Positions 24,628 through 33,653 of a stretch of DNA of 64,000 nt are shown piece by piece (within the stretch, counting starts at the first letter, position 1; every line of letters begins with the position of its first letter). A program made the position numbers and the translations under genes. This DNA comes from Aurantimonas coralicida_A (lineage in GTDB: Bacteria > Pseudomonadota > Alphaproteobacteria > Rhizobiales > Rhizobiaceae), in the NCBI RefSeq assembly GCF_036016755.1, contig NZ_JAYXIH010000021.1:1-64000 (forward strand), given 5' to 3'. Under the pieces are notes generated by a model. That model worked only from the letters and a program-made list of their open reading frames with translations, had not been told where the DNA came from and ran no database searches.

Positions 24628-25800
24628 CTACCGCAGTTTCGTCCAGCGACTGTCGTCGGACGATGAGCGCACCGCGGCGTCGATGAAGCGCATGGCGTCG
24701 ACGCCGTCCTCGATCGTCGGAAACATCACCTCTGCCGGAATCGGGCGACCGTCGGTGACGGCCCGGATGGCAGCCGCCGCTTCACGGTAAATCGTGGCGA
24801 AGCCTTCCAGATAGCCTTCCGGATGCCCCGCCGGAACGCGGGTGACGCGCTGGGCGGCCGGAACGGCGGTCGATCCGCCCCGAGTGATCAGCCGCTTCGG
24901 TTCGCCGAACGGAGTGAACCAGAGCTGGTTCGGGTTCTCCTGCGCCCATTCGAACCCGCCTTTTTCACCGTAGACGCGAAGGCGCAGGCCGTTTTCGTGG
25001 CCGGGTGCGACCTGGCTCGCCCACAGCATGCCCTTCGCCCCGCCCTTAAACCGCAGCATCAGGTGATCATTGTCGTCGAGCCTGCGGCCGGGGACGAATG
25101 CGCAAAGGTCGGCCGCGACGCTGTCGAGCGCAAGGCCCGTCACGAAGGTCAGAAGGTTGAAGGCGTGGCTGCCGATATCGCCCAGCGCGCCGCCCATGCC
25201 GGCCTTCTCGGGATCGACGCGCCATTCGGCCTGTTTGGAGCCCGCCGTTTCGGCCGCTTCCGTCAGCCAGTCCTGGGCATATTCGGCCTGCACGACGCGC
25301 AGCGTCCCAAGGTCCCCGGCGGCCACCATGTCCCGCGCCTGACGGATCATTGGATAGCCGGTATAATTGTGGGTCAGGACGAAGACCCGCCCCGAGGCTG
25401 CCGCGATCCGTTGCAGCTCCACCGCGTCCTTGAGCTTCGCGGTCAGAGGTTTTTCGCAGATGACATGGATGCCGGCTTCCAGAAACGCCTTGGCGGGCGA
25501 AAAGTGCAGATGGTTGGGCGTGACGATCGCGACGGCCTCGATACCGTCCTCTCGCCGGGCTTCGGCTTCGGCCATCGCCTGGAAGGTGGCATAGGCGCGA
25601 GCGGGGTCGATCCCGATCTCGGCACCGGAGGTCGCCGAGCGCTCGGCATTGGAGGAGAAGGCGCCGGCCACAAGCTGGAACTCGCCGTCGAGGCGGGCCG
25701 CGATGCGATGAACCGCGCCGATGAAGGCGCCTTGGCCACCGCCCACCATGCCGAGCCGGATGGGCCGCGCCACCGGAATCGCTCGTGCCGCTGAAACCAT
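24628..25800 (-). CDS. Gfo/Idh/MocA-family oxidoreductase
   Basis: A 390-residue NAD(P)-dependent dehydrogenase. The Rossmann motif is LGMVGGGQGAFIGAVHR near residue 17, and the Gfo/Idh signature HVICEKPLT is near residue 110. The C-terminal sheet domain contains GGALGDIGSHAFNLL, with the catalytic-type Asp and His. The family acts on sugars and inositols, and some members are glycosidases. The gene lies 113 bp downstream of the LacI regulator on the same strand and could be co-transcribed with it. A role in the sulfonate pathway is possible but not shown by sequence. Confidence 0.82.
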   Translation of the reverse strand: MVSAARAIPVARPIRLGMVGGGQGAFIGAVHRIAARLDGEFQLVAGAFSSNAERSATSGAEIGIDPARAYATFQAMAEAEARREDGIEAVAIVTPNHLHFSPAKAFLEAGIHVICEKPLTAKLKDAVELQRIAAASGRVFVLTHNYTGYPMIRQARDMVAAGDLGTLRVVQAEYAQDWLTEAAETAGSKQAEWRVDPEKAGMGGALGDIGSHAFNLLTFVTGLALDSVAADLCAFVPGRRLDDNDHLMLRFKGGAKGMLWASQVAPGHENGLRLRVYGEKGGFEWAQENPNQLWFTPFGEPKRLITRGGSTAVPAAQRVTRVPAGHPEGYLEGFATIYREAAAAIRAVTDGRPIPAEVMFPTIEDGVDAMRFIDAAVRSSSDDSRWTKLR

Positions 25801-25913
25801 TGTTTTTCTCCCCGTCGTTTGCCCGAGGCGGACGGGAGCTTCCCGCCGTCAGCGGAGACCTTCATCCCGCATGTTGGCCGATGATTCTATCGTCTTGATT
25901 CGAATCGCGATCA

Positions 25914-26972
25914 TCATACAGCCGCTTTCCCTTGCCCCAGGAAGAGCGGCATCCCGCTAACGTGACGGATGAGCGATCCACGCTCCACGACATGCGTGTC
26001 GAGGATGACGCTTTCCATATTCGGATGGCCGTCCCTGAGCTGGAGCAATAGCTTGGCTGCCGCTTCGCCCATGCGTCGATGCGGGACATGCACGGTGGTC
26101 AGTTGCGGCTGGACCACTAGGGCCAAATCGATGTCGTCGAATCCGACGATCGAGACGTCGGCCGGAACCGAAATCCCAAGTTCCCTAGCCCCGGTCATCG
26201 CGCCGACCGCCAGGACGTCGTTGCCGCAGATCACGGCCGTCGGAGGATTGTGCCGTCGCATCAAGGTCTCGAAGGCGCGGCCGCCTCCGTCAAGCGAGTA
26301 GGTGGTCTCCACGACCGGCATCGCCTGTGCGTCCATTCCGGCAGCCGCCAGCGCATCACGCACGCCGCTTACCCTATCGGCGGACCGGTCGTTCGTCTCG
26401 GTCTTGCCGGCAATCATAGCGATCATCGTGTGGTTGTAATTGATCACTTTAGTGGCCAGCGCGCGCGCCGCGCTGCGATTGTCGAATCCGGCATAGAGGT
26501 TGTCGTCGCCCGGGCGATAATTCCAGGCAATGACATGCGGCACCCCGCGCTGGCGCAGGAAATTGTATGTCGCTTCGGGGCGGGTCACTCCGATCAGCAA
26601 GAGTCCATCGGCGCCCCGCCCGACGAGCGCGCGGATCTGTTCGCCCTCTCGCTCCGGGTCGTAGCCCGAACTCGCGACGAGCAGCGTCACGCCGGATGCG
26701 GCCAAGGCTTCCTGAAACGCTTGGATGCCACGAGCAAAAATGGCGTTCTCCATGGTCGGAATGACCGCGCCGACGGTGTTGGTCCGGTTCGAGGCGAGAG
26801 CCTGACCGCCGAAATTGGGCGTGTATCCCAGCTGGGCGACCGCAAGGATGATCCGTTCTCTGGTAGCGGGAAGGACACGCTCCGGCACATTCAGGCAGCG
26901 TGACACCGTCGCGGTTGAGACGCCGGCGCGGCGCGCAACGTCTTCAAGTGTCGGTGCAGACCTGCCGCTCAT
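25914..26972 (-). CDS. hpsR: LacI-family regulator, probable HpsR
   Basis: A 352-residue LacI/GalR protein. The helix-turn-helix with hinge is at residues 1-55 (PTLEDVARRAGVSTATVSRCL), followed by a periplasmic-binding-type core (NTVGAVIPTMENAIFARGIQ, then VSIVGFDDIDLALVVQPQLTTV). The start MSGRSAPT at 26972 is preferred; the 32 codons upstream are not homologous. It is divergent from the TRAP-hpsNOP operon, and a perfect 16-bp palindrome lies between. In Cupriavidus pinatubonensis the DHPS cluster is controlled by a LacI-type protein named HpsR, so the assignment rests on family plus context. Confidence 0.8.
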   Translation of the reverse strand: MSGRSAPTLEDVARRAGVSTATVSRCLNVPERVLPATRERIILAVAQLGYTPNFGGQALASNRTNTVGAVIPTMENAIFARGIQAFQEALAASGVTLLVASSGYDPEREGEQIRALVGRGADGLLLIGVTRPEATYNFLRQRGVPHVIAWNYRPGDDNLYAGFDNRSAARALATKVINYNHTMIAMIAGKTETNDRSADRVSGVRDALAAAGMDAQAMPVVETTYSLDGGGRAFETLMRRHNPPTAVICGNDVLAVGAMTGARELGISVPADVSIVGFDDIDLALVVQPQLTTVHVPHRRMGEAAAKLLLQLRDGHPNMESVILDTHVVERGSLIRHVSGMPLFLGQGKAAV

Positions 26973-27030
26973 GCTGTTTTTCCTTGCGTCCGTGACCGGC
27001 ATTATCCAAGAAATTGTTGCCAATCGCAAT

Positions 27031-27046
27031 ATGCAAGCGCTTGCAT
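27031..27046. promoter_or_regulatory. LacI-family operator
   Basis: ATGCAAGCGCTTGCAT is a perfect 16-bp palindrome with the central CG and AAGCGCTT core typical of LacI/GalR/PurR-type sites. It lies 58 bp upstream of the LacI start and 56 bp upstream of the first gene of the divergent DHPS transport operon, so it can control both. Confidence 0.85.
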
Positions 27047-27102
27047 CGATGATTGAAAGGGCATACACCCTGTCGGGGACGCATCAAATCATGGAGGAGA
27101 CG

Positions 27103-27354
27103 ATGCGTAATTCGGGTGCTGCCGCGCTTGCGGCGACCGGGGTCGTGTTTGCGATTTTCGTTGCGAATGTCGTTCTCGGCGCAATGGCTGGGAAGGCTTT
27201 TCTCTCCGACGTCGGGGAGATGTTGGTCTTGTCACTGGCATCGATCCTTTTCGTCATTGCCGTGTTGCACCGTGAGCGAGCACGGGAAGGCAGATCTGAC
27301 GTCCCCAATATTGATAACGGTCGGGAGGAGGCCACCAATGTCCAAGATTCATGA
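27103..27354 (+). CDS. Small two-helix membrane protein heading the DHPS transporter operon
   Basis: An 83-residue protein with two hydrophobic segments (AAALAATGVVFAIFVANVVL and EMLVLSLASILFVIAVL) and a charged C-terminal tail (HRERAREGRSDVPNIDNG). GGAGGA at 27094-27099 serves the ATG at 27103; an ATG four codons earlier is an alternative. Its last 17 bases overlap the start of the binding-protein gene, which indicates translational coupling. It is not a DctQ subunit, because a full DctQ gene follows later. No known family is recognised; it could be an accessory subunit or a small regulator of the transporter. Confidence 0.6.
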   Translation: MRNSGAAALAATGVVFAIFVANVVLGAMAGKAFLSDVGEMLVLSLASILFVIAVLHRERAREGRSDVPNIDNGREEATNVQDS

Positions 27355-28489
27355 ACCCACAGAACTGGAATCCGCGGAGCGCCGGAATTTTCTGCGCCTG
27401 ACGGGTGCCGGGGCTTTTACTGCAGCCATGATTGCCGGCGCGGCGGGCACGCTTTGGTCGGATGTGGCGGTCGCGCAGGCGGCCAGCGAGGAAAGGGAGC
27501 GGGAGGGAGCCGCCGAGCACGTCGTGACGGTGGCGACCGAATACCAACTTGGCACGACGCGCAGCTACCCGATGATGCAGCTTGACCTGAAGGAGAACCT
27601 TCAGAACGCTTCCAATGGCCGGATCTACGTCAAGCTCGCCCCTGGTGGACAACTCGGCGTGGGCAGTGCGCTGGCGCAGAAAGTGCAGGGCGGAACCGTG
27701 CCCGTCGGTCAGTTCTCGCTGTCGAATTTCGCCCCCTATGCGCCGGTCGTCGACCTCATCAACATGCCGTATCTGTGCGGCTCCAATCAGCGCTTCGTGA
27801 ACCTCGTCACGTCCGATATCTGGAAAGAACAGGTCGACGCGAAGGTTGAACAACGTGGATTCCGGCCCCTGTTCTACTTCTGCATCGATCCGCGGGTCGT
27901 GGCGGTCAGGAAGGGCGGGAATCCGATCATCACCCCGGGCGACTTGCAGGGCGTGAAATTTCGCGTGCCCGGCTCCAAGATGCTGCAGCAATACTACCGC
28001 ATGGTCGGGGCCAATCCGACGCCGGTGGCTTGGGGCGAGACGTCCTCCGCGATCAAGCAGGGTGTGGCCGATGCGCTCGATCCCGCGGTCGGCGCTCTTT
28101 ATGCCTTCGGGTTCAAGGACATCCTCAGCCATGTGACGTTCACGCAGGCTGTTCCCGACAGCCAGTGCTATGCCTGTAACCTCGAATGGTTCAATGGGCT
28201 CGGCAAGGACGTTCAGGAGGCGGTCGACTGGGCCTCGGAGATGACCTTCCACCAGAACCTTGCCAAGGTGCCGTCGTCCCGGACCTACGCAATGGCTGAG
28301 ATGCGAAAGTCCGGTGTGGAGTTTCATTCGCTGAGCGAGGACCAGTTGGGCGAATGGAAGGAAGCCGGCGGCTATCAGCGCAGCGACTGGGATTCCTATA
28401 AGTCCGAACTCGCTGGATCGATGGACGTCTTCAAAGGCCTCGAGGAGGCTGCGGGCACGACGGGACGCTACTACGTCCACGACGCTTGA
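27338..28489 (+). CDS. TRAP solute-binding protein, probable DHPS receptor
   Basis: A 383-residue DctP-family protein. The N-terminus ESAERRNFLRLTGAGAFTAA resembles a Tat signal, with likely cleavage after AVAQA near residue 46. Receptor features follow: KLAPGGQLGVGSALAQKVQGG, INMPYLCGSNQRFVNLV, GDLQGVKFRVPGSKMLQQYY (with the conserved Arg) and GETSSAIKQGVADALDPAVG. GGGAGGAG at 27323-27330 is an excellent ribosome site. The gene precedes DctQ, DctM and hpsN, so the ligand is probably 2,3-dihydroxypropane-1-sulfonate. TRAP carriers called HpsKLM are linked to this pathway in marine alphaproteobacteria. Confidence 0.85.
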   Translation: MSKIHEPTELESAERRNFLRLTGAGAFTAAMIAGAAGTLWSDVAVAQAASEEREREGAAEHVVTVATEYQLGTTRSYPMMQLDLKENLQNASNGRIYVKLAPGGQLGVGSALAQKVQGGTVPVGQFSLSNFAPYAPVVDLINMPYLCGSNQRFVNLVTSDIWKEQVDAKVEQRGFRPLFYFCIDPRVVAVRKGGNPIITPGDLQGVKFRVPGSKMLQQYYRMVGANPTPVAWGETSSAIKQGVADALDPAVGALYAFGFKDILSHVTFTQAVPDSQCYACNLEWFNGLGKDVQEAVDWASEMTFHQNLAKVPSSRTYAMAEMRKSGVEFHSLSEDQLGEWKEAGGYQRSDWDSYKSELAGSMDVFKGLEEAAGTTGRYYVHDA

Positions 28490-28496
28490 CGCATCG

Positions 28497-28531
28497 CGCG
28501 GATGAGTGCGCCTCGAGCGCGTTCATCCGCG
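28497..28531 (+). other. Stem-loop between binding-protein and DctQ genes
   Basis: CGCGGATGA (28497-28505) and TCATCCGCG (28523-28531) form a perfect 9-bp stem. Six inner pairs (two G-U) extend it to 15 bp around a CTCGA loop. No T-run follows, so it looks like an mRNA-stabilising or attenuating hairpin 7 bases after the binding-protein stop, not a full terminator. The 114 bases from here to the dctQ start hold nothing else recognised. Confidence 0.7.
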
Positions 28532-28645
28532 ATCTCATGATCGCAGGGCGCGGGATAGAGCGCCGTTGACGAGGGTCAGGGTCTGTGCCGGATTTGCCGT
28601 TCGTGACGGTGGTCGGCGCCGCTCTGCCGCGAAGGGGAGAGGCGC

Positions 28646-29158
28646 GTGAAAATTCTGATGCTCCTGGACCGGAACGTCGAGCGATGGGCGCTGCTCATCT
28701 TCTACACGGTCCTCGTCGCGACGATGGCGGTCGAGGTGATCCGGCGTGAATTATTCGCCTATTCCTCGATCTGGGGCGAGGAAATCGTCCGCTATTCCTT
28801 CATCTATCTCGCCTGGATCGGCGCAGCCTCGGCGGTGAAGGAGCGCGCCCACATCCGCATCGACGTTCTGTTCCATTATGTGTCCGTTCGCGCCAAGGCG
28901 CTGCTCTACATCCTCGGCGACCTGGTCATGTTCGTCGTTGCTGGTTTTGCCGTCTACTGGTCGTTCGAGACCGTCGAGGTCTCCTGGAGATTCGGCTCGG
29001 TCAGCCACGGTCTGCGGGTTTCCATGGTCTGGTTCCTGATGGCCGTGCCGGTCGGCTTTGCCCTGATGATCTTTCGCCTCACCCAGTCCCTTGTGCGGGA
29101 CACCGCCGCCCTCGTGAGCGGCCGCCCGCCCTACGAGGGCGAGCGCCTGTTCGATTGA
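28646..29158 (+). CDS. TRAP transporter small membrane subunit (DctQ family)
   Basis: A 170-residue four-helix DctQ-family protein. Core residues are AVEVIRRELFAYSSIWGEEI and RYSFIYLAWIGAASAVKERA, then HIRIDVLF. It starts at a GTG at 28646 behind GGGGAGA. It completes the transporter with the DctM gene 7 bp downstream. Expression relative to the receptor is likely lowered by the hairpin upstream. Confidence 0.87.
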   Translation: MKILMLLDRNVERWALLIFYTVLVATMAVEVIRRELFAYSSIWGEEIVRYSFIYLAWIGAASAVKERAHIRIDVLFHYVSVRAKALLYILGDLVMFVVAGFAVYWSFETVEVSWRFGSVSHGLRVSMVWFLMAVPVGFALMIFRLTQSLVRDTAALVSGRPPYEGERLFD

Positions 29159-29165
29159 GGCCCAG

Positions 29166-30497
29166 ATGCTTTGGCAACAACTCCAACAGCAGGCGGTGGA
29201 ACTGGGATGGGATTTTTACGGCCCGGTTCTGCTTTTCGTCGCGCTCATCATCCTGGGCATTCCGGTCTGGGCCGCGATCGGCGCCTCGGCTGTCGCGATG
29301 CTGGCCTGGTCGCAGGTGCTTCCGCTGTCGCTGTTCGGAGAATCCCTGTTCGATGGGATCGACGCCTTCGCGCTAACGGCGGTGCCGCTGTTCATCCTGA
29401 CGGGGGATGTGCTGGTCCGCACCGGTCTCAGTCGAAAATTCCTCGACATCGCCGAAGCGCTGACCTGTTGGGCCAAGGGCGGCTTCGGCTCGGCCACGGT
29501 GCTGGTCTGCGGCATGTTCTCGGCGATCTCGGGCTCCGACGCCGCTGGCGCAGCGGCGGTCGGGCGCATGACCATCGACCGTCTGGTGGAATCCGGCTAT
29601 CCGCGCCCTTACGCCTGCGCCCTGGTGGCCGCCGGCGCCTGCACCGGCATTCTGATCCCCCCGTCCATCGCCTACATCATCGTCGGTCTGGTGCTCGGCA
29701 TCTCCGCCTCGACGCTGTTTCAGGCAGCCATCATTCCGGGCATCGCCATCCTGCTCTCGATCCTGTTGACCAATATCGTCGTCAACCGGATTTACGCCTA
29801 CGAGGGCGGCGGCGCGATCTCCGGACGCGAATGGCTGGGCAATGTCGGCCGGGCGCTGAAGAGCGGCTGGTATGCATTTCTCGTTCCCGGAATCATCTTC
29901 TATGGCATTTTCTCGGGCCGCCTGACGCCGACCGAGGCCGGCGCGACGGCAGTCGTCGTGACGATCATCATGGGGTTCGTCCTGGGGACGCTGAAGCTCT
30001 CCGACTTCCCCTCCATGCTGGTTTCGTCCGCCAAGGTGAACGGTGTCATCGTGCCGATCATCGCGATGTCGTTGCCGCTGGCGCAGACACTGGCCGCGCT
30101 CGGCGTGCCGCAAGGCTTCGTCTTCGCGGTGACCTCGCTCACCGACGATCCCAACATGCTCATCCTGTTGATGATCGGCATCCTGATTGCCGCCGGCTGC
30201 GTGATGGAGACGACGCCCAACATCGTCATCCTGGCGCCGATCCTGAAACCGCTCGCCGACGAAATCGGCATGAACGAAATCCAGTTCTGCATCATGATGG
30301 TCACCTCGCTCGGGGTCGGATTCATCACCCCGCCGCTGGGATTGAACCTCTTCGTCGTCTCGGGGCTGACAGGCGAATCCATCCTGCCGATTGCCTGGCG
30401 GGCGGTGCCCTTCGTCATCTTCATGCTCGCCGTCGTTCTCTTGATCTCCTACGTGCCGGCGATTTCCACGGCGATGCTCCCCGAGATCTATCGTTAG
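29166..30497 (+). CDS. TRAP transporter large membrane subunit (DctM family)
   Basis: A 443-residue DctM protein with about 12 membrane segments. Typical stretches are FALTAVPLFILTGDVLVRTG, GGFGSATVLVCGMFSAISG and GILIPPSIAYIIVG, and near the end GVGFITPPLGLNLFVVSGL. It lies 7 bp after dctQ and 9 bp before hpsN, so transport and first oxidation are made from one mRNA. Confidence 0.9.
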   Translation: MLWQQLQQQAVELGWDFYGPVLLFVALIILGIPVWAAIGASAVAMLAWSQVLPLSLFGESLFDGIDAFALTAVPLFILTGDVLVRTGLSRKFLDIAEALTCWAKGGFGSATVLVCGMFSAISGSDAAGAAAVGRMTIDRLVESGYPRPYACALVAAGACTGILIPPSIAYIIVGLVLGISASTLFQAAIIPGIAILLSILLTNIVVNRIYAYEGGGAISGREWLGNVGRALKSGWYAFLVPGIIFYGIFSGRLTPTEAGATAVVVTIIMGFVLGTLKLSDFPSMLVSSAKVNGVIVPIIAMSLPLAQTLAALGVPQGFVFAVTSLTDDPNMLILLMIGILIAAGCVMETTPNIVILAPILKPLADEIGMNEIQFCIMMVTSLGVGFITPPLGLNLFVVSGLTGESILPIAWRAVPFVIFMLAVVLLISYVPAISTAMLPEIYR

Positions 30498-30506
30498 GAA
30501 AATTCC

Positions 30507-31811
30507 ATGGCCGAATATCTCAAGAAAGCCAGCAAGACGCCGACATCGGACGCCGGGGATGTGCGCGAAACGGTGCAGGCCATTCTCACCGAGATCGAAG
30601 CGGGCGGCGAGGCCGCGGCGCGCGCCTATGCCGAGAAGTTCGATCGCTATGACGGCAATGTCGTTCTGACCAGGGATGAGATCGCGGAAGCCGGCTCCAA
30701 GGTCTCGCAGAAGCTGAAGGACGACATCCGCTTCGCGTATGACAATGTGCGTCGCTTCGCCGAGGCACAGAAGGAGACGATCCGCGATATCCAGATCGAG
30801 GTCGTTCCCGGACTGATCGCCGGCCAGAAGAGCATCCCCTGCCAAGCGGCGGGATGCTACGCGCCCGGCGGCCGCTACAGCCACATCGCCTCGGCAATGA
30901 TGACGGTGACCACCGCGAAGGTCGCCGGCTGCAGCCACATCACCGCCTGCTCGCCGCCCAGGCTAGGCGTCGGCGTCAATCCGGCGATCACCTACACCGC
31001 CGATTTGTGCGGCGCCGACGCGATCCTGGCGATGGGCGGTGTCCAGGGCATCGCGGCCATGGCCTTCGGCCTGTTCGGACTGCCGAAGGCCGATATTCTC
31101 GTCGGACCCGGCAACCAGTTCGTCGCCGAAGCCAAGCGGATCCTGTTCGGCCGCGTCGGCATCGACATGTTCGCGGGTCCCACCGACAGCCTGATCCTCG
31201 CCGACGAAACCGCCGATCCGGAGATCGTCGCCGTCGACCTCGTCGGGCAGGCCGAGCATGGTTACAACTCGCCGGTCTGGCTCGTCACCTCGCACCGGCC
31301 CTTAGCCGACGCCGTGCTTGAGCGGGTGCCTGCCTTGATCGCGGCGCTGCCCGAACTGAACGGCCAGAACGCAGCCGCGGCGTGGCGCGACTATGCCGAG
31401 GTGATCGTCTGCAAGGACCGCGAGGAAATGGCCAAGGTCGCCGACGAATACGCGCCCGAGCATCTGTCGGTGCAGGCCGCCGACCCGGATTGGTGGCTCG
31501 AGCGGCTGCAATGCTACGGCTCGCTTTTCCTCGGCGAGGAGACGACGGTTGCCTTTGGCGACAAGGCGTCCGGCACCAACCATGTCCTGCCGACCTCCGG
31601 CGCCGCGCGGTATACGGGCGGCCTGTCGGTCCACAAATTCATGAAGATGGTCACCTGGCAGCGGGCCACGCGCGATGGCGCGCGACCGGTTGCCGAGGCC
31701 ACCGCACGCATATCGCGGCTGGAAGGCATGGAGGGCCATGCCCGCACTGCCGACATTCGGCTGGCGAAATATTTTCCCGGCGAGAATTTCGATCTGAGCG
31801 CGGCGGAGTGA
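30507..31811 (+). CDS. hpsN: Sulfopropanediol 3-dehydrogenase (DHPS to sulfolactate)
   Basis: A 434-residue protein of the histidinol dehydrogenase family that is not in a histidine operon. Zn ligands equivalent to those of HisD are all present: Gln248 and His251 (VGQAEHG), Asp352 (GDKASGTNHV) and His411 (EGMEGHA). The catalytic Glu318-His319 pair (YAPEHLS) is also there. HpsN oxidises (R)-2,3-dihydroxypropane-1-sulfonate in two NAD-dependent steps to (R)-sulfolactate (EC 1.1.1.308). The assignment rests on family length, the adjoining TRAP carrier, two further dehydrogenases and the nearby suyAB genes; a plain histidinol dehydrogenase is unlikely in this context. Confidence 0.85.
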   Translation: MAEYLKKASKTPTSDAGDVRETVQAILTEIEAGGEAAARAYAEKFDRYDGNVVLTRDEIAEAGSKVSQKLKDDIRFAYDNVRRFAEAQKETIRDIQIEVVPGLIAGQKSIPCQAAGCYAPGGRYSHIASAMMTVTTAKVAGCSHITACSPPRLGVGVNPAITYTADLCGADAILAMGGVQGIAAMAFGLFGLPKADILVGPGNQFVAEAKRILFGRVGIDMFAGPTDSLILADETADPEIVAVDLVGQAEHGYNSPVWLVTSHRPLADAVLERVPALIAALPELNGQNAAAAWRDYAEVIVCKDREEMAKVADEYAPEHLSVQAADPDWWLERLQCYGSLFLGEETTVAFGDKASGTNHVLPTSGAARYTGGLSVHKFMKMVTWQRATRDGARPVAEATARISRLEGMEGHARTADIRLAKYFPGENFDLSAAE

Positions 31812-31825
31812 GGCAGGGAGAACAC

Positions 31826-32590
31826 GTGACCGTGGCAAGCCAGGCGCTTTTCGATGTGAGCGGGCGGGTCGCCTGCGTGACCGGCGCAAGCAGCGGGCTC
31901 GGCCGGGCCGCGGCCACCATGCTCGCCGAAGCCGGCGCGGCGGTCGTCGGCGTGGCGCGGCGCGGCAATGTTCTCGACCAATGGAAAGCGGAGACGGGCG
32001 GCAAGGTCGCTACGGTCGTCGCCGATCTCTCGGATCAAAGCGCGGTGGGCAGCCTCGTCGACGCCGTATCGCGGCCGTTCGGTCCGCCCGACATCTTGAT
32101 CAACGCCGCCGGCCTCAACACCCGTCAGCCGGCGGACGATGTCACTCCCGAGGGCTGGGACGCGACGCTGGCGCTCAATCTGACGGTTCCGTTCTTCCTG
32201 GCGCAGGCGCTGGTGCCGGCCATGAAGGCGAAGGGCTGGGGCCGCATCGTCAATTTCGCCTCGCTGCAATCGCGCCGCGCCTTTCCGGGCGGCATCGCCT
32301 ATGGCGCCTCGAAGGGCGGCGTGGAGCAGCTGACCCGGGCGATGGCAGAGGCCTGGTCCGGCTCCGGCGTCCTGGCCAACGCGCTCGCACCGGGCTTTTT
32401 CCCGACCGAGCTGACCGGCCCGGTCTTCGCCGATCAGGCCCTCGCGGCGCGCCATGCGGGCCAAACCTGCATCGGCCGCAACGGTGAACTCGCCGACCTC
32501 GCGGGGCCGCTGCTGTTCCTGTGTTCGGATGCGTCGGCCTATGTCACCGGCCAGATCCTGTTCGTCGATGGGGGGTTCACCGCCAAATGA
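31826..32590 (+). CDS. hpsO: Short-chain dehydrogenase, probable DHPS 2-dehydrogenase
   Basis: A 254-residue classical SDR. The cofactor motif TGASSGLG is at residues 19-26, then NAAG, a catalytic Ser in NFASLQSR, and Tyr-x3-Lys in AYGASKGG. It starts at GTG 31826 behind AGGCAGGGAG. It overlaps the zinc dehydrogenase gene by four bases (ATGA). In Cupriavidus pinatubonensis HpsO and HpsP together interconvert DHPS enantiomers through the 2-keto compound. The SDR here is one of that pair; which letter belongs to which enzyme is from memory and could be swapped. Confidence 0.75.
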   Translation: MTVASQALFDVSGRVACVTGASSGLGRAAATMLAEAGAAVVGVARRGNVLDQWKAETGGKVATVVADLSDQSAVGSLVDAVSRPFGPPDILINAAGLNTRQPADDVTPEGWDATLALNLTVPFFLAQALVPAMKAKGWGRIVNFASLQSRRAFPGGIAYGASKGGVEQLTRAMAEAWSGSGVLANALAPGFFPTELTGPVFADQALAARHAGQTCIGRNGELADLAGPLLFLCSDASAYVTGQILFVDGGFTAK

Positions 32591-33582
32591 AGGCGCTTGT
32601 CTATATCGGTCCCGAGCAATTGCAGTACGACACCGTGCCGGACGCCGTCGCGCGAGCCGGCGAGGCGCTGCTGCGGGTGGACTCGGTCGGCATCTGCGGG
32701 TCCGACATGCACGCCTTTCTCGGCCATGACGAGCGACGGCCGGCTCCCCTTATCCTTGGCCACGAGGCGGCCGGCACGATCATCGACGGCCCCGAGGCCG
32801 GCCGGCGCGTGACCGTCAATCCGTTGGTGACCTGCGGCCAGTGCGAGGCCTGCAAGGCCGGCCGCAACAATCTCTGTCCCCGCCGGCAGATCATCTCCAT
32901 GCCGCCGCGCGAGGGGGCGTTCGCCGAGCTTCTGTCGATGCCGCTCGATAACCTCGTCACGATTCCCGCCGGCGTGAGCTTCGAAAAGGCCGCGCTCGCC
33001 GAGCCTATCGCGTGCGGCTGGCATGCGGTGAGACTGGCAAGGAACACTCTCGCCAAACCGCTGGAAGAGGCCACATGCCTGGTTATCGGCGGCGGCGCGA
33101 TCGGCCTGGGCGCGGCGCTCGTGCTTGCCGCCGCGGGCGCGCGCGGCATCGCGATCTCCGAAACCAATAAGGGCCGGCACCCGACGCTGACGCGCACCGG
33201 CGACTTTCACGTGTTCGATCCCTCTCAGCCCGGCGGTCCCGCCGACGGGGCCGTCGATCTGGTCATCGATGCCGTCGGCTTTGCGGCGACCCGGGAAGCA
33301 GCCTGCCGCGCGGTGCGTCCGGGCGGCGCTATCGTCCATATCGGTCTCGGCGATGCCAATGGCGGCCTCGATATCCGCAAGATGACCTTGCAGGAAATCG
33401 CCTTCATCGGCACTTACACCTATACGCCGATGGACTTTCGCGAGACCGCCGCAGCAATCTTCGACGGACGTCTGGGCGCGCTCAACTGGACCGAGACCCG
33501 CTCGCTCTCGGATGGCCTCGGCGCGTTCCGCGACATCCGCAACGGCGCGGCGGCTGCGCCCAAGATCATCCTCAAACCCTGA
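32587..33582 (+). CDS. hpsP: Zinc-dependent alcohol dehydrogenase, probable DHPS 2-dehydrogenase
   Basis: A 331-residue medium-chain dehydrogenase. Catalytic zinc ligands are Cys in VGICGSDMH and His-Glu in LGHEAAG; the structural zinc site has four Cys in CGQCEACKAGRNNLC. The nucleotide motif is CLVIGGGAIGLGAAL. It would act with the SDR encoded just upstream to racemise DHPS so that HpsN can use all of it. It is the last gene of the operon and converges on the GntR/UTRA gene 71 bp away. Confidence 0.77.
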   Translation: MKALVYIGPEQLQYDTVPDAVARAGEALLRVDSVGICGSDMHAFLGHDERRPAPLILGHEAAGTIIDGPEAGRRVTVNPLVTCGQCEACKAGRNNLCPRRQIISMPPREGAFAELLSMPLDNLVTIPAGVSFEKAALAEPIACGWHAVRLARNTLAKPLEEATCLVIGGGAIGLGAALVLAAAGARGIAISETNKGRHPTLTRTGDFHVFDPSQPGGPADGAVDLVIDAVGFAATREAACRAVRPGGAIVHIGLGDANGGLDIRKMTLQEIAFIGTYTYTPMDFRETAAAIFDGRLGALNWTETRSLSDGLGAFRDIRNGAAAAPKIILKP

Positions 33583-33653
33583 GCGTCAAGCTGCTGGTTC
33601 GATGGATGGAATTCGCGCCGCGTCGGTGAACCCTCGCGGGCGATCTTGACTGG

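Noticed and set aside
29373..30938. 521-codon frame on the - strand across dctM and hpsN
   Set aside because: It spans two intact sense genes, is His/Asp/Arg-rich and lacks domain features.
30507..31811. Histidinol dehydrogenase HisD of histidine biosynthesis
   Set aside because: All HisD zinc ligands are present, but no his gene is near and the TRAP/SDR/ADH/SuyAB context points to sulfopropanediol dehydrogenase.
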